From: Staphylococcus coagulans
GTDB taxonomy: Bacteria > Bacillota > Bacilli > Staphylococcales > Staphylococcaceae
Reading direction: 5' to 3'
Assembly (NCBI RefSeq): GCF_002901995.1
Contig: NZ_PPQN01000011.1
Span: 74,142-138,141 of the forward strand
Length of the DNA stretch: 64,000 nt
Below are positions 27,282 through 36,011 of this stretch, in pieces. The position numbers were made by a program, and so were the translations under genes. Below the pieces are notes generated by a model. It was not told the DNA's origin and ran no database searches. It was given only the letters and a program-made list of their open reading frames with translations. Positions within the stretch are counted from its first letter, which is position 1; each line of letters opens with the position of its first letter.

Positions 27282-30200
27282 TCAGTCCTTTAAGTTTAAA
27301 ATTTGTGCTAATTTTGGCGTGTTTATTTTTAATTGATTGATAAGTGCATCATCAACTTTGAAATCAAGGATAGCATTGATTTCATTTTGTGCTTCTAATT
27401 CTGCCGTTTCAATCGCTTCAATTGCTTTTGAAGTGAGTTGGTCTAACAGCGATTCTAACACTTTTCGTAGTTCAGTCAACTTTGGCTGAAGTAAGTTAAT
27501 CGTGTGTACTTTGATTTCTGATTGGATTTGTTTTTGTACTTTAGGCTGTAAAAGGTTTCGCTTTGTCAGCTGCTTAGGTAATTGATTAACCATTTGTTGT
27601 AATTCTAGCGTTAAAATGGACTTTTCATACGGTTCAATCTGGATTGTTTCGTAATCAGGTATAATAATTCGATACTGTTGAAGTATTTTAATTTTAGGTG
27701 CCATTTCTTGTTGTAATGCTTGATTAAAGAAATGCTTAATTCTTTCTATTAACAATGTTTGTTCTAAAAAGAGTTTTTGGTGTATTTGGTCAAGGTATGA
27801 TTTTGTGCTTCGTCTTTTTTCTTCATTAAAATGATTGGTATTTGTCATTTGGCCATTATAAATCGCTTTAACATCATCTGCTAATTGGATTTTTAAGCGC
27901 TCATTTAAATGATAAATTTGATCTTCTATTTCATTAAAGGTCTTTTGTGCAATTGATTGAATTAGTTCAGTTTTAAATAGTTTTTCTTGGCGCATGTGTT
28001 CAAGTTGTTGTTTAGTCTGATGCATTTGTTGCGTATTGGTTTCAAAATCACTGATGATTGTTTCGTAAGCTTCCTTAATATAAGCAAATTGATCATACAT
28101 TTTCTGTTCTAAAAGTGATTTAGAATCGACTTCAGCAAAATGTGTGATACTTTCTTTTAACGTGTGAATCCCTTCATCACCCGTCTCTAAAGCGGTGCGA
28201 CTCGATACCATAAAGATATCAGGGTTCATTTGGACTTTAGACAACGCATCTTTGACATATGCATATACTGCTTGTTGATCAACATGGTTTTCAGCTAAAT
28301 CAACAGCATTAATGACCATTTTAAAGGACTGATTGGCTTTCAATTGATTCATATCTTTCATATGTTGTATGAAAGCTTGATCATTTTGTGTAAACGCATG
28401 GTTAAAATAACTCACATATAAAATAAGATCTGATGTTGTCAAAATCTTTTCAGTTTCATTCGTGTGTCGCTGGTTATTAGAATGTAAACCTAGTGAGTCA
28501 ATTATCACTTTGTCTTTTAGCCAAGGTATGGGTAGACGTAGGTGCACCATTTGTACAAAGGTAGCAAATTCATCTTCCGCACTCCATTTTGAAATTTCTG
28601 AAGCATCTATGGGATGTTCTATGCCCTTTTCGATATAGGATTGGTATAAATCATAATTTTTTTCTACTGCGTTAATAAAAGCAAGACTATTTTTATCAAT
28701 CTTTGTTTTTAATTGTTCAAGATTTGTATTTAAAAATGAAGCGATGGAATCAAATTGATCGTCCATCAGTTGGGTCATATCATTAATGTCTGCTAATAAG
28801 GCATCAGGTGTTTTAAATGTAACACTGTGATGGGACCCATATGATATTTCTGTCGTAGCGGCAGTGGTAGGATTAGGCGAACTTGTTAAATAAGCTTTAC
28901 CTAGTAGCGCGTTAATCAAGCTACTTTTTCCAGCGCTGAATGTACCGAAAACGCCTATTTTAATTTTTTGTTGAGTCATTCTTGTTAATGTATCTTCAAT
29001 GTTTTTGACACTCGATTTAAAGAGTGGGATGTTGCGAACGACGTCTAAACCTTGTTGGATTTGAGTTGTATGCAAAGTTCGCTCATTTGTGATCGCAACT
29101 TGATAATTATCGGTTTCATTTGTTAAGCCAGATACGTTCTTTTCCGGTTGGAAATGAATGCGTGTCCGATCAATCAGTTGGTCAAGAGAGTCTGACATAT
29201 GAATATAGTAATGGCGATAGTTTTCTGTTTCTAGTGATTGCTTTAATTTCCGCAAATCTATATAGCGCTTATAGTCTTGAATATCAGTGGAATCTTCAAC
29301 TAAATGTTCTTCCGCGTGAACATTTGCAATAATTTCTTCATCTAAAGGCTCAGACATTTTCAAAATATATTGCTTGATTTCTTTCATTAAGTGTTCTGAG
29401 AAAGTAAGCACATACTGATTCGTAATTTCTATTTGTGTTTGATAAAGTTCAGTGATGAGGCTTTCAGGAATTTCAATGTGTTGCTTTAAAATTTGCTGAT
29501 TCAATTGTGTATTATTGATAAAGCGTGTCAAAAATGACAAGTCATCTTGCATAGGCTTTTCAATTTGATGCGCAATCCGCTTTTGCAGCTGTTGCATGAC
29601 GTCATTAAGGCGTGTAGAGCGAATTTCCTCTGTTTTTCTTTTTTTATTAAAAAGTCCCCCTGCTTTAAAGTTTTTAGTCATACTTTCTAAATAAAAACGA
29701 ATAGTTTCACGCATGTCATGCGTCATAATATAAGCATTATCGATAATAGATCTGCGTTTATCTTTTAGATATTGCTTGAGGGCTGAAGGCGTGTTTAAAA
29801 GTTGGGCTTCTTCACTTATCATTTCATTTTTCTGATGTGTTTGATACGCTTGATCAAATTGTTCAGGCGTGATATTCAAACGTTCTAGAAGCAACTGCAT
29901 TTCTTGCTGTAAATAATCTGTTTGATGCTGTTGAATAAAGTCTTTCATTCGAGCAACATAATCTTTGACGGGTTCTCTATGTTGATCTTGTTCTTGTATA
30001 AATAATGAAAGGGCATCAAATTCATTATAAGGATGCTCAAATTTAGTAATATAAAATGTTTTCAAAAGTTGAATATCCCATTCTTGAATCGACTGTTGCA
30101 CGCGACGTTGAAAAGCTTCAAAGTCGATTTCTTGATGATTATGTTTATCAATCTGGTTAACAACAAAGACAACCGGAATACCTGCATAATTTAATCTTTT

Positions 30201-30737
30201 CATAAATTTGAAGTTTAAAGCAGATTGAACGTGATTATAATCAACCGTGTAAAAAACAATGTTGCTTGTATATAAAAATTGCTCGGTCTGCGCACTATGT
30301 GATTGTACATTGGAATCTACACCTGGCGTATCTTGAAAAGTGAAGCCATTATTGAACTTTGAACTTTGTATTTGAATATCAATGGATTCAACTTGATAAT
30401 TTTCTCGATTCATCGCTTTAACTTCGTCATAATTTTGAAGGAGGGTGTATTTTTGACCTTCAATATTCGCGGTCATACCCGATTGCTCAGCAACAGTCAC
30501 TCGTGCGGTATTACTAGTGGTTGGAACCGGTGAGCTGGGTAATATCTCCTGACCAATAAGGCGATTAATGACTGTTGATTTTCCAGATGAAAAGTGGCCT
30601 ACAAAGGTCACGGTATATTGATTTAAGTAAACTTTTTTAATCATTTGATTGATAGTCTGAACGAAAGAATGATGATCTGATTTTTCTACTTCTTTTTTTA
30701 ATTTATATAAAATATCTAGTTCTTCTTGGTTCTGCAT
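27282..30737 (-). CDS. dynA: Tandem dynamin-like GTPase
   Basis: 1151-residue bacterial dynamin with two fused GTPase modules: P-loop GHFSSGKSTV near residue 45 and GTFSAGKSSL near residue 605, each followed by a DTPG/DSLG-type G3. Long helical stalks lie between and after. It resembles B. subtilis DynA, a two-headed dynamin that tethers and fuses membranes and protects against phage and membrane damage. ATG 30737 has GGGGAG 9 nt upstream; a 10-codon extension lacks support. A promoter lies at 30779-30808. Confidence 0.92.
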   Translation of the reverse strand: MQNQEELDILYKLKKEVEKSDHHSFVQTINQMIKKVYLNQYTVTFVGHFSSGKSTVINRLIGQEILPSSPVPTTSNTARVTVAEQSGMTANIEGQKYTLLQNYDEVKAMNRENYQVESIDIQIQSSKFNNGFTFQDTPGVDSNVQSHSAQTEQFLYTSNIVFYTVDYNHVQSALNFKFMKRLNYAGIPVVFVVNQIDKHNHQEIDFEAFQRRVQQSIQEWDIQLLKTFYITKFEHPYNEFDALSLFIQEQDQHREPVKDYVARMKDFIQQHQTDYLQQEMQLLLERLNITPEQFDQAYQTHQKNEMISEEAQLLNTPSALKQYLKDKRRSIIDNAYIMTHDMRETIRFYLESMTKNFKAGGLFNKKRKTEEIRSTRLNDVMQQLQKRIAHQIEKPMQDDLSFLTRFINNTQLNQQILKQHIEIPESLITELYQTQIEITNQYVLTFSEHLMKEIKQYILKMSEPLDEEIIANVHAEEHLVEDSTDIQDYKRYIDLRKLKQSLETENYRHYYIHMSDSLDQLIDRTRIHFQPEKNVSGLTNETDNYQVAITNERTLHTTQIQQGLDVVRNIPLFKSSVKNIEDTLTRMTQQKIKIGVFGTFSAGKSSLINALLGKAYLTSSPNPTTAATTEISYGSHHSVTFKTPDALLADINDMTQLMDDQFDSIASFLNTNLEQLKTKIDKNSLAFINAVEKNYDLYQSYIEKGIEHPIDASEISKWSAEDEFATFVQMVHLRLPIPWLKDKVIIDSLGLHSNNQRHTNETEKILTTSDLILYVSYFNHAFTQNDQAFIQHMKDMNQLKANQSFKMVINAVDLAENHVDQQAVYAYVKDALSKVQMNPDIFMVSSRTALETGDEGIHTLKESITHFAEVDSKSLLEQKMYDQFAYIKEAYETIISDFETNTQQMHQTKQQLEHMRQEKLFKTELIQSIAQKTFNEIEDQIYHLNERLKIQLADDVKAIYNGQMTNTNHFNEEKRRSTKSYLDQIHQKLFLEQTLLIERIKHFFNQALQQEMAPKIKILQQYRIIIPDYETIQIEPYEKSILTLELQQMVNQLPKQLTKRNLLQPKVQKQIQSEIKVHTINLLQPKLTELRKVLESLLDQLTSKAIEAIETAELEAQNEINAILDFKVDDALINQLKINTPKLAQILNLKD

Positions 30738-30778
30738 GTAAACTGACTCCCCTTGTTTATAAAGCACTCTTTAGTTCT

Positions 30779-30808
30779 ATTATATGAATTTAATTGTAAC
30801 ATTGTACA
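30779..30808 (-). promoter_or_regulatory. dynA promoter
   Basis: Minus strand TGTACA (30808-30803), 18-nt spacer, TATAAT (30784-30779); leader of about 35 nt to the dynA ATG. Confidence 0.55.
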
Positions 30809-30955
30809 GTCATACTTATTTTATCACCTAAAGCATCCTGCATAACGATAGGAACACATTATGATGAAGTCAAAACATTATGAAAGGTTTTTATTTATCC
30901 TATTAATCCCAATCTCGTTAACGCTTACTTTGTATTAAAATGCAGATTAAAAAAA

Positions 30956-30979
30956 CAACGTCACATGAATGTAACGTTG
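30956..30979 (-). terminator. Terminator after rarD
   Basis: On the minus strand CAACGTTACA pairs with TGTGACGTTG (one G-U) around a 4-nt loop, followed by seven Ts. The remaining 150 bp up to the dynA promoter holds no recognisable gene. Confidence 0.85.
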
Positions 30980-31027
30980 CAGCGTATTGAATATGCTAAT
31001 GAGTTAATATACAGCATCAAATAGTAT

Positions 31028-31945
31028 CTATTCTTGGAATTCAAGCGGCTTTGGACGACGTTTCATTTTGAGTAATTGGGAAATGACATAAATCAGAATG
31101 CCGGTCCAAATAAAACAGAATGTAATAAACTGATCCATATTAAATGGCTCTTTAAACACAAAAATACCAAGTATAAAGATAAGCGTCGGCCCGATATATT
31201 GAATAAAGCCCATGAGCGACAACGGAATACGAATCGCGCCTTCTGAAAAAGCAAGAAGGGGTATCGCCGTTACTGCACCTGAAAAAAGGAGCCAAAATGA
31301 TGACGTATTGATTCCGACACTTAACCCTGATGTTTGTCCAAGATAAATAAGATAGATTAACGCCATCGGTGCAGTTGCTAATGACTCAATCGTAATACTA
31401 CTTACTGCAGGCATAGGTACTAATTTTTTGAGTAGGCCGTATATGCCGAATGAAAAAGCTAAAAGTAAAGAAATGACTGGGAATTCTCCTACTTTGATGG
31501 TCATATAAACGACACCTAAAGCAGCAAAGAGAATTGCAAGCCACTCTAAACGATTAAAACGTTCTTTAAAAAAGATCATTGCGAGTAAAATACTGACTAG
31601 CGGATTAATGTAATAACCTAAACTTGTTTGTAGCACATAACCAGAGTTAACTGCAAAGATAAATGTCCCCCAGTTCACTGCTACAACATATCCCGCTAGT
31701 ATAATGATAAAAAGTTTGAGTGGTTGAGCGATTAAATTTGAAAAATCTTGATAGACTTGCTTTTGTTGGCCTATTAACGGAATTAAAATAACCATAAATA
31801 TGAGTGATAATACAATACGAAACATTAACGTTTCAGTCGCATCTATCCCACGAATTAATGTCCAATAGAGTGGGAGTGTCCCCCACATGACATAAGATAT
31901 TACTGAATAAAAAATCCCACGTTTAAACGCCTGATCTTGATACAA
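31028..31945 (-). CDS. rarD: EamA-family transporter RarD
   Basis: 305-residue membrane protein with about ten helices, organised as two EamA/DMT repeats. It resembles RarD, a drug/metabolite exporter whose substrate is unknown; the name comes from a chloramphenicol-sensitivity phenotype. The N-terminal YVMWGTLPLYW motif is typical. The C-terminus is basic (KRRPKPLEF). It lies 38 nt downstream of the methyltransferase gene, has its own terminator, and may be cotranscribed with it. Confidence 0.85.
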   Translation of the reverse strand: MYQDQAFKRGIFYSVISYVMWGTLPLYWTLIRGIDATETLMFRIVLSLIFMVILIPLIGQQKQVYQDFSNLIAQPLKLFIIILAGYVVAVNWGTFIFAVNSGYVLQTSLGYYINPLVSILLAMIFFKERFNRLEWLAILFAALGVVYMTIKVGEFPVISLLLAFSFGIYGLLKKLVPMPAVSSITIESLATAPMALIYLIYLGQTSGLSVGINTSSFWLLFSGAVTAIPLLAFSEGAIRIPLSLMGFIQYIGPTLIFILGIFVFKEPFNMDQFITFCFIWTGILIYVISQLLKMKRRPKPLEFQE

Positions 31946-31983
31946 ATCAGTCCCTCTTTTCTAAAAAAGTTTTCATGAATTGC

Positions 31984-33111
31984 TTATTCACTTTTATTTG
32001 CCCAATATTGATAATAAGTCGTTTCGATATAGCCATTAAAAAGTTTACGTCGTTTTGTTGCTTTACGATTAACTAAATGTTCGAATGCTTTATGACTTGT
32101 CATAATATACAGTGAAAGTTGAGGATTTTGATGCAGTAATGTACCTAAATAGCGATACATAGCTTCTACTTCATCGCGATCACCAATACGTTCACCATAA
32201 GGCGGGTTTCCTATTAGTCCAATTGGCCCTTCATGCGCTATTGTTAAAGTATTGACGTCTTTAACTTCGAATTGAATGATATCGCCAATCCCTACTTCAT
32301 CAGCATTTCGTTTTGCGATTTCAACCATTTTAGGGTCAATGTCTGAAGCGTAGATTTCTATTTCTTTATCATAGTCAGCCTGTTGATCTGCTTCATCTCT
32401 CAGTTGATCAAAGAGCCCTTCAGGAATCATATCCCACTGTTCTGATACAAAAGAGCGATTAAAGCCAGGTGCAATATTTTGGGCGATTAAACAAGCTTCT
32501 ATTGCGATAGTGCCAGAACCACAAAATGGGTCAATTAATGGTGTATCACCTTTCCAGTTTGCAAGTTTGACTAAGCTAGCGGCTAATGTTTCTTTAATCG
32601 GTGCTTCACCTTGAGCGAGTCGATAACCGCGTTTGTTAAGCCCGGAACCTGATGTATCAATTGTTAAAAGAACGCGGTCTTTTAAAATATTGACTTCTAC
32701 AGGATATTTCGCACCACTTTCGTCTAACCAGCCCGACACTTGATACGCTTTTTTAAGTCTTTCAACAATTGCTTTTTTAGTAATGGCTTGGACATCTGGA
32801 ACACTATGTAACGTCGATTTTAAGCTACGACCTTGCACTGGAAACTGTCCGTTTTCAGAAATATAGTTTTCCCACGGAAGATTTTTAGTTTGTTCAAATA
32901 AATCGTCGAAAGTTTTTGCTTCAAACTGACCGATAATTAATTTGACACGATCTGCTGTACGCAACCATAGATTGGCTTTAACTAATGCAGATGCATCACC
33001 TTGAAAGTAGATGCGTCCATTTTCAACGCGCGTTTCGTATCCTAACTCTTGTACTTCTTTGGCAACAATCGATTCAAGCCCCATTGGACAAACTGCTAAT
33101 AATTGATACAC
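31984..33111 (-). CDS. THUMP-domain 23S rRNA guanine N2-methyltransferase (RlmL/K-like)
   Basis: 375-residue class I methyltransferase with an N-terminal THUMP RNA-binding region (about 40-160) and a C-terminal Rossmann methylase. The catalytic motif NPPYGERIG and SAM motif DPFCGSGTIAIEA are clear. It matches the YpsC/RlmL N-terminal half family, modifying a guanine in 23S rRNA, probably G2445-like. GTG 33111 is chosen: AGGAG lies 7 nt upstream and it gives the family start YQLLAVCPMGLES; the ATG at 33132 has no SD. A long, structured leader precedes it. Confidence 0.88.
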   Translation of the reverse strand: MYQLLAVCPMGLESIVAKEVQELGYETRVENGRIYFQGDASALVKANLWLRTADRVKLIIGQFEAKTFDDLFEQTKNLPWENYISENGQFPVQGRSLKSTLHSVPDVQAITKKAIVERLKKAYQVSGWLDESGAKYPVEVNILKDRVLLTIDTSGSGLNKRGYRLAQGEAPIKETLAASLVKLANWKGDTPLIDPFCGSGTIAIEACLIAQNIAPGFNRSFVSEQWDMIPEGLFDQLRDEADQQADYDKEIEIYASDIDPKMVEIAKRNADEVGIGDIIQFEVKDVNTLTIAHEGPIGLIGNPPYGERIGDRDEVEAMYRYLGTLLHQNPQLSLYIMTSHKAFEHLVNRKATKRRKLFNGYIETTYYQYWANKSE

Positions 33112-33132
33112 AATCATTCTCCTAACATACAT

Positions 33133-33474
33133 AATTGGAATTAAACTGCCTATAAAATATCAAGTCCTCCCCCGGCATGTAAGGAAGACTAGGATTTTAA
33201 AGAGATTGACTTAAAGGTATACGTGATTAAGTCAACGGCCCTTAATTTCTGAAATAATATTATGATTCAAAAGAAAGGCTCGTCCTATAAACCTCTATTT
33301 TCCTACGCTTTCCTTCTACAACATAGCAAGTTAAAAATTTAATCGTCATTTTTAAGTATGCGATTTATTTTTAACTATTATTTTGTAATCTATTAAAATT
33401 TTTTAGTGAATTTTTAACACGACTTTATTTTAACATACGATTAAGCTACTTCATTTATTTTTTACATAAATGAA
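33133..33474 (-). other. Structured gene-free leader between rnpB and the methyltransferase gene
   Basis: About 340 bp with no reading frame of note. On the minus strand it holds a 10-bp inverted repeat (CTTCATTTAT/ATAAATGAAG, 33450-33476), a perfect 9-bp repeat TTGACTTAA/TTAAGTCAA (33208-33237) and a hairpin AGTCTTCC/GGAGGACT (33162-33190) that ends about 50 nt before the start codon. It may be an mRNA leader or a small RNA; no known family was recognised. Confidence 0.45.
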
Positions 33475-33499
33475 GGGCTGGAACTCGATGTCCCAGCCC
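33475..33499 (-). terminator. Terminator of rnpB
   Basis: GGGCTGGGA pairs with TTCCAGCCC (9 bp, 7-nt loop) on the minus strand, followed by TTCATTT. This sequence resembles a staphylococcal terminator motif seen at many loci. Confidence 0.7.
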
Positions 33500-33508
33500 G
33501 AACTAGTT

Positions 33509-33905
33509 GAGATATTTCTATAAGCCATGTTCTGTACTATTGTACTCATTACGTGCACTAGTAGCACTGGTACGCCAGTTGTAATCATCTGTCTGAAAGG
33601 GAAATTACCTTTCCTCGTCTATACGTTGAATTTCGTTAGACAAGTGCTCCTACCAAATTTGGATTGCTCACTCGAGGGGTTTACCGCGTTCCACCTTTAT
33701 TATTTCTAATAAAGCTACGTCACTGTGGCACTTTCAAACTAATATAACCTTATCTAATGACTTAGGTTAGTTCATTGCCGTCAATATCATTGATATTGCC
33801 TTGACTTATTGTTTCATCAAGCACGAACACTACAGTCATCTCAGACTGTGTGAGCATGGACTTTCCTCTATATGTAAACCATATAGCGATTACACGAAAT
33901 ATCCT
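33509..33905 (-). ncRNA. rnpB: RNase P RNA (type B)
   Basis: Catalytic RNA of RNase P, which matures tRNA 5' ends. On the minus strand the conserved blocks appear in order: GAGGAAAGTCCATGCTC near the 5' end (33853-33869), GTAGTGTTCGTGC, GAAAGTGCCACAGTGACG, GTGGAACGCGGTAAACCCC, and ACAGAACATGGCTTA at the 3' end. The P1 helix is GAAATATC (33896-33903) with GATATTTC (33511-33518). The order and length (about 397 nt) fit the Bacillus-type B class. The exact ends are approximate. Own promoter and terminator flank it. Confidence 0.96.
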
Positions 33906-33910
33906 TAAAA

Positions 33911-33938
33911 ATTATAGCATTTTTAATCTTAAAAGCAA
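33911..33938 (-). promoter_or_regulatory. rnpB promoter
   Basis: Minus strand TTGCTT (33938-33933), 16-nt spacer, extended TGC-TATAAT (33916-33911). Transcription start expected near 33905, matching the 5' end of the RNA. Confidence 0.7.
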
Positions 33939-33941
33939 TGA

Positions 33942-34277
33942 CTATTTTCCAAAGACCGCTTTTTCTAAATTAGAAATACGTTTTAATATGTCTACGTTAT
34001 TGTTTTGAGTTGAACTTTGGTTAGCGAAACTCTTATTATCTTGAGGTCTACTTGAAGCAACACGAATACGTAGATCTTCAATTTCTTTTTTCAGTTTGTG
34101 ATTTTCTTCTGATAATTTAATCACTTCATTATTTAGGTCTGCCATTTTTTGATAATCAGCGATGATATCGTCTAAAAATGCATCAACCTCTTCTGGTCTG
34201 TACCCACGTACCATCGTTTTTTCAAAATCTTTTTCATAAATGTCTTTTGCTGAAAGCTTTAACGAAACATCTGACAT
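33942..34277 (-). CDS. gpsB: Cell-division protein GpsB
   Basis: 111-residue DivIVA-related protein that binds the membrane and links division with peptidoglycan synthesis; in S. aureus it also interacts with FtsZ. The N-terminal lipid-binding domain has [14 protein letters not shown] and [15 protein letters not shown], followed by a coiled coil (about 40-72) and a C-terminal trimerisation helix [22 protein letters not shown] 34277 (GAGGTGG 5 nt upstream) gives the known start; the frame extends 16 codons further. It follows ypsA by 19 nt, a conserved partnership. Confidence 0.96.
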   Translation of the reverse strand: MSDVSLKLSAKDIYEKDFEKTMVRGYRPEEVDAFLDDIIADYQKMADLNNEVIKLSEENHKLKKEIEDLRIRVASSRPQDNKSFANQSSTQNNNVDILKRISNLEKAVFGK

Positions 34278-34296
34278 TTGTTCCACCTCATTTGAT

Positions 34297-34854
34297 TTAA
34301 ATTTCTTCTGACCATTGTAAATCATTGATAAAGCTCATAATTTCGTCAAACGTCACAATATCACAAGTATAGTTTGTTTTTTCAACAAAATCAACTAACT
34401 TCTGCTTGAAGAACTTAGGGCTTGCCTCTTGTTCATCATCATAAATTAAGACTGTGACATCCGTATGGTCCAACATAAATTGATCTGCAGCTTGAAATTG
34501 ATAAGGGCCTTGATAAGTAGACTGGTAAATACTATTAACATAGTCGCTTTGTGTTATGATTTGTTGGTACTGTAATTGGTTAGCCTCATTCCATTTAGAG
34601 TTATGTTCTAAAAAAGGCGTAATGACACCGAGTTTTAACTCTGGATATTCCTTTTTAAGTTCAATGACACATTCTGCAGCCCACATTTCAATTCCCAACT
34701 GTCCTTGTATTAATACCCACTTAAGTCCCTCTTCAATGTATTGAATGAGCTTTTGAGTAATAAATTTTTTCAAATAGGTCACTTCTTTTGCTTGAGAATC
34801 AAAGATTTGAAGTTCATATGATTTATAACCTGTAATATACATCGTTTTATACAT
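34297..34854 (-). CDS. ypsA: YpsA family protein (DUF1273)
   Basis: 185-residue SLOG-superfamily protein. The N-terminal ITGYKSYEL and the segment [14 protein letters not shown] near residue 55 mark the nucleotide- or ligand-binding Rossmann-like fold. YpsA of B. subtilis and S. aureus affects cell division and works with the neighbouring gpsB. ATG 34854 has GGTGG 8 nt upstream; a 5-codon extension is unlikely. It overlaps yppE by 8 bp and precedes gpsB by 19 nt. The ligand is unknown. Confidence 0.92.
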   Translation of the reverse strand: MYKTMYITGYKSYELQIFDSQAKEVTYLKKFITQKLIQYIEEGLKWVLIQGQLGIEMWAAECVIELKKEYPELKLGVITPFLEHNSKWNEANQLQYQQIITQSDYVNSIYQSTYQGPYQFQAADQFMLDHTDVTVLIYDDEQEASPKFFKQKLVDFVEKTNYTCDIVTFDEIMSFINDLQWSEEI

Positions 34855-35188
34855 GTTTATGACCACCATTTTGAATGAGATAATTCAAGTCGTGTTGAAC
34901 CGCTTTAAATCGATCTATAAATATTTTTTTACTTGTTGTGGATTGGTGACAGCTGACAGCAAGATCTGAAATAAGTGATTGCATACGCACAAATTTTTGA
35001 CGATTAAAATATGGAAGATTTTGAATTTGATTCTGATACAAATTTAAAGATGCTACATCTTGATCAACTTGAGAAACAAATGGTGCAATGTCTTCGTAAA
35101 ATTCAAATTGGTGTCCTTTTCTAGCCTGTTGATAACGTAAAGAGATATGGTTCAAGTCATCAAGAAGTTTTTCGATTGCAGATTGCAT
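34847..35188 (-). CDS. yppE: YppE family protein (DUF1798)
   Basis: 113-residue helical protein of the YppE/DUF1798 family of unknown function, predicted as a four-helix bundle. ATG 35188 has GAGGTG 9 nt upstream; an in-frame GTG at 35200 overlaps the SD. It overlaps the ypsA start by 8 bp, so translation is coupled. In Bacillus the yppE gene also lies near recU and pbp, so the neighbourhood is conserved. Confidence 0.82.
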   Translation of the reverse strand: MQSAIEKLLDDLNHISLRYQQARKGHQFEFYEDIAPFVSQVDQDVASLNLYQNQIQNLPYFNRQKFVRMQSLISDLAVSCHQSTTSKKIFIDRFKAVQHDLNYLIQNGGHKHV

Positions 35189-35384
35189 AAGTGGTATCAC
35201 CTCATGTTAGATTACCTCGATTTTATCATATTCAAATTCAAAGTTTTAACCAGATATGTTTAGGGGTAACGGTCAAGACCTATCTATGTTACAATAATGA
35301 CAGTTTATGAATCGTTTTTTGATTTATAAAACGCCTATCCTATCATGTTTAATAGGACAGCAAGCATGGACTGTAGGTGAAAAA

Positions 35385-36011
35385 ATGAATTATCCAAATG
35401 GTAAGCCTTTCAAGCCAAGTCGGACTCAAGACGGAAGCCCTGTGCGTCATAGTTCTAGTAAAATAAAATACGGTGGCCGTGGGATGACATTAGAAAATGA
35501 CATTGAACGTTCTAATCAGTTCTATTTGAGAATGAATAAAGCTGTGATACACAAGAAACCGACACCTGTGCAAATTGTTCAAGTCGATTATCCTAAGCGG
35601 AGTCAAGCTGTAATAAAAGAGGCTTATTTTAGAACGCCTTCAACCACTGACTATAATGGTGTTTACAAAGGCTTTTATATCGATTTTGAAGCGAAAGAAA
35701 CAAAAAATAAAACGTCATTTCCATTACAAAATATTCATGAACATCAAGTGAAACATATGGAGCAAGTTGTGGCGCATGGCGGTATTGCATTTTTGTTATT
35801 TCGTTTTAAAGGAATCGATGAAGTCTATCTTTTATCGTTTAAGCGATTTATTCCATTTTGGGAGCGTTACATAAAAAATGGAAAAAAATCAATTAAGGTT
35901 GAAGAAATTCAAGAAAATGGTTACTATATTCCTTATCAGTATCAACCCAGATTAGATTACCTCAATGCAGTTGATAAGTTGATATTAGATGAAAGTGAGG
36001 ACCGCTTATGA
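35385..36011 (+). CDS. recU: Holliday junction resolvase RecU
   Basis: 208-residue dimeric junction resolvase acting in recombination repair and chromosome segregation. The metal-binding catalytic core is visible: [23 protein letters not shown] contains the Asp and the E-x-K motif (FEAKE), with an upstream Glu in [11 protein letters not shown] 35385 follows AGGTG by about 5 nt and gives the S. aureus start MNYPNGKPF; the open frame extends 26 codons upstream without support. Its stop overlaps the pbp2 start (ATGA), a conserved arrangement. Confidence 0.95.
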   Translation: MNYPNGKPFKPSRTQDGSPVRHSSSKIKYGGRGMTLENDIERSNQFYLRMNKAVIHKKPTPVQIVQVDYPKRSQAVIKEAYFRTPSTTDYNGVYKGFYIDFEAKETKNKTSFPLQNIHEHQVKHMEQVVAHGGIAFLLFRFKGIDEVYLLSFKRFIPFWERYIKNGKKSIKVEEIQENGYYIPYQYQPRLDYLNAVDKLILDESEDRL

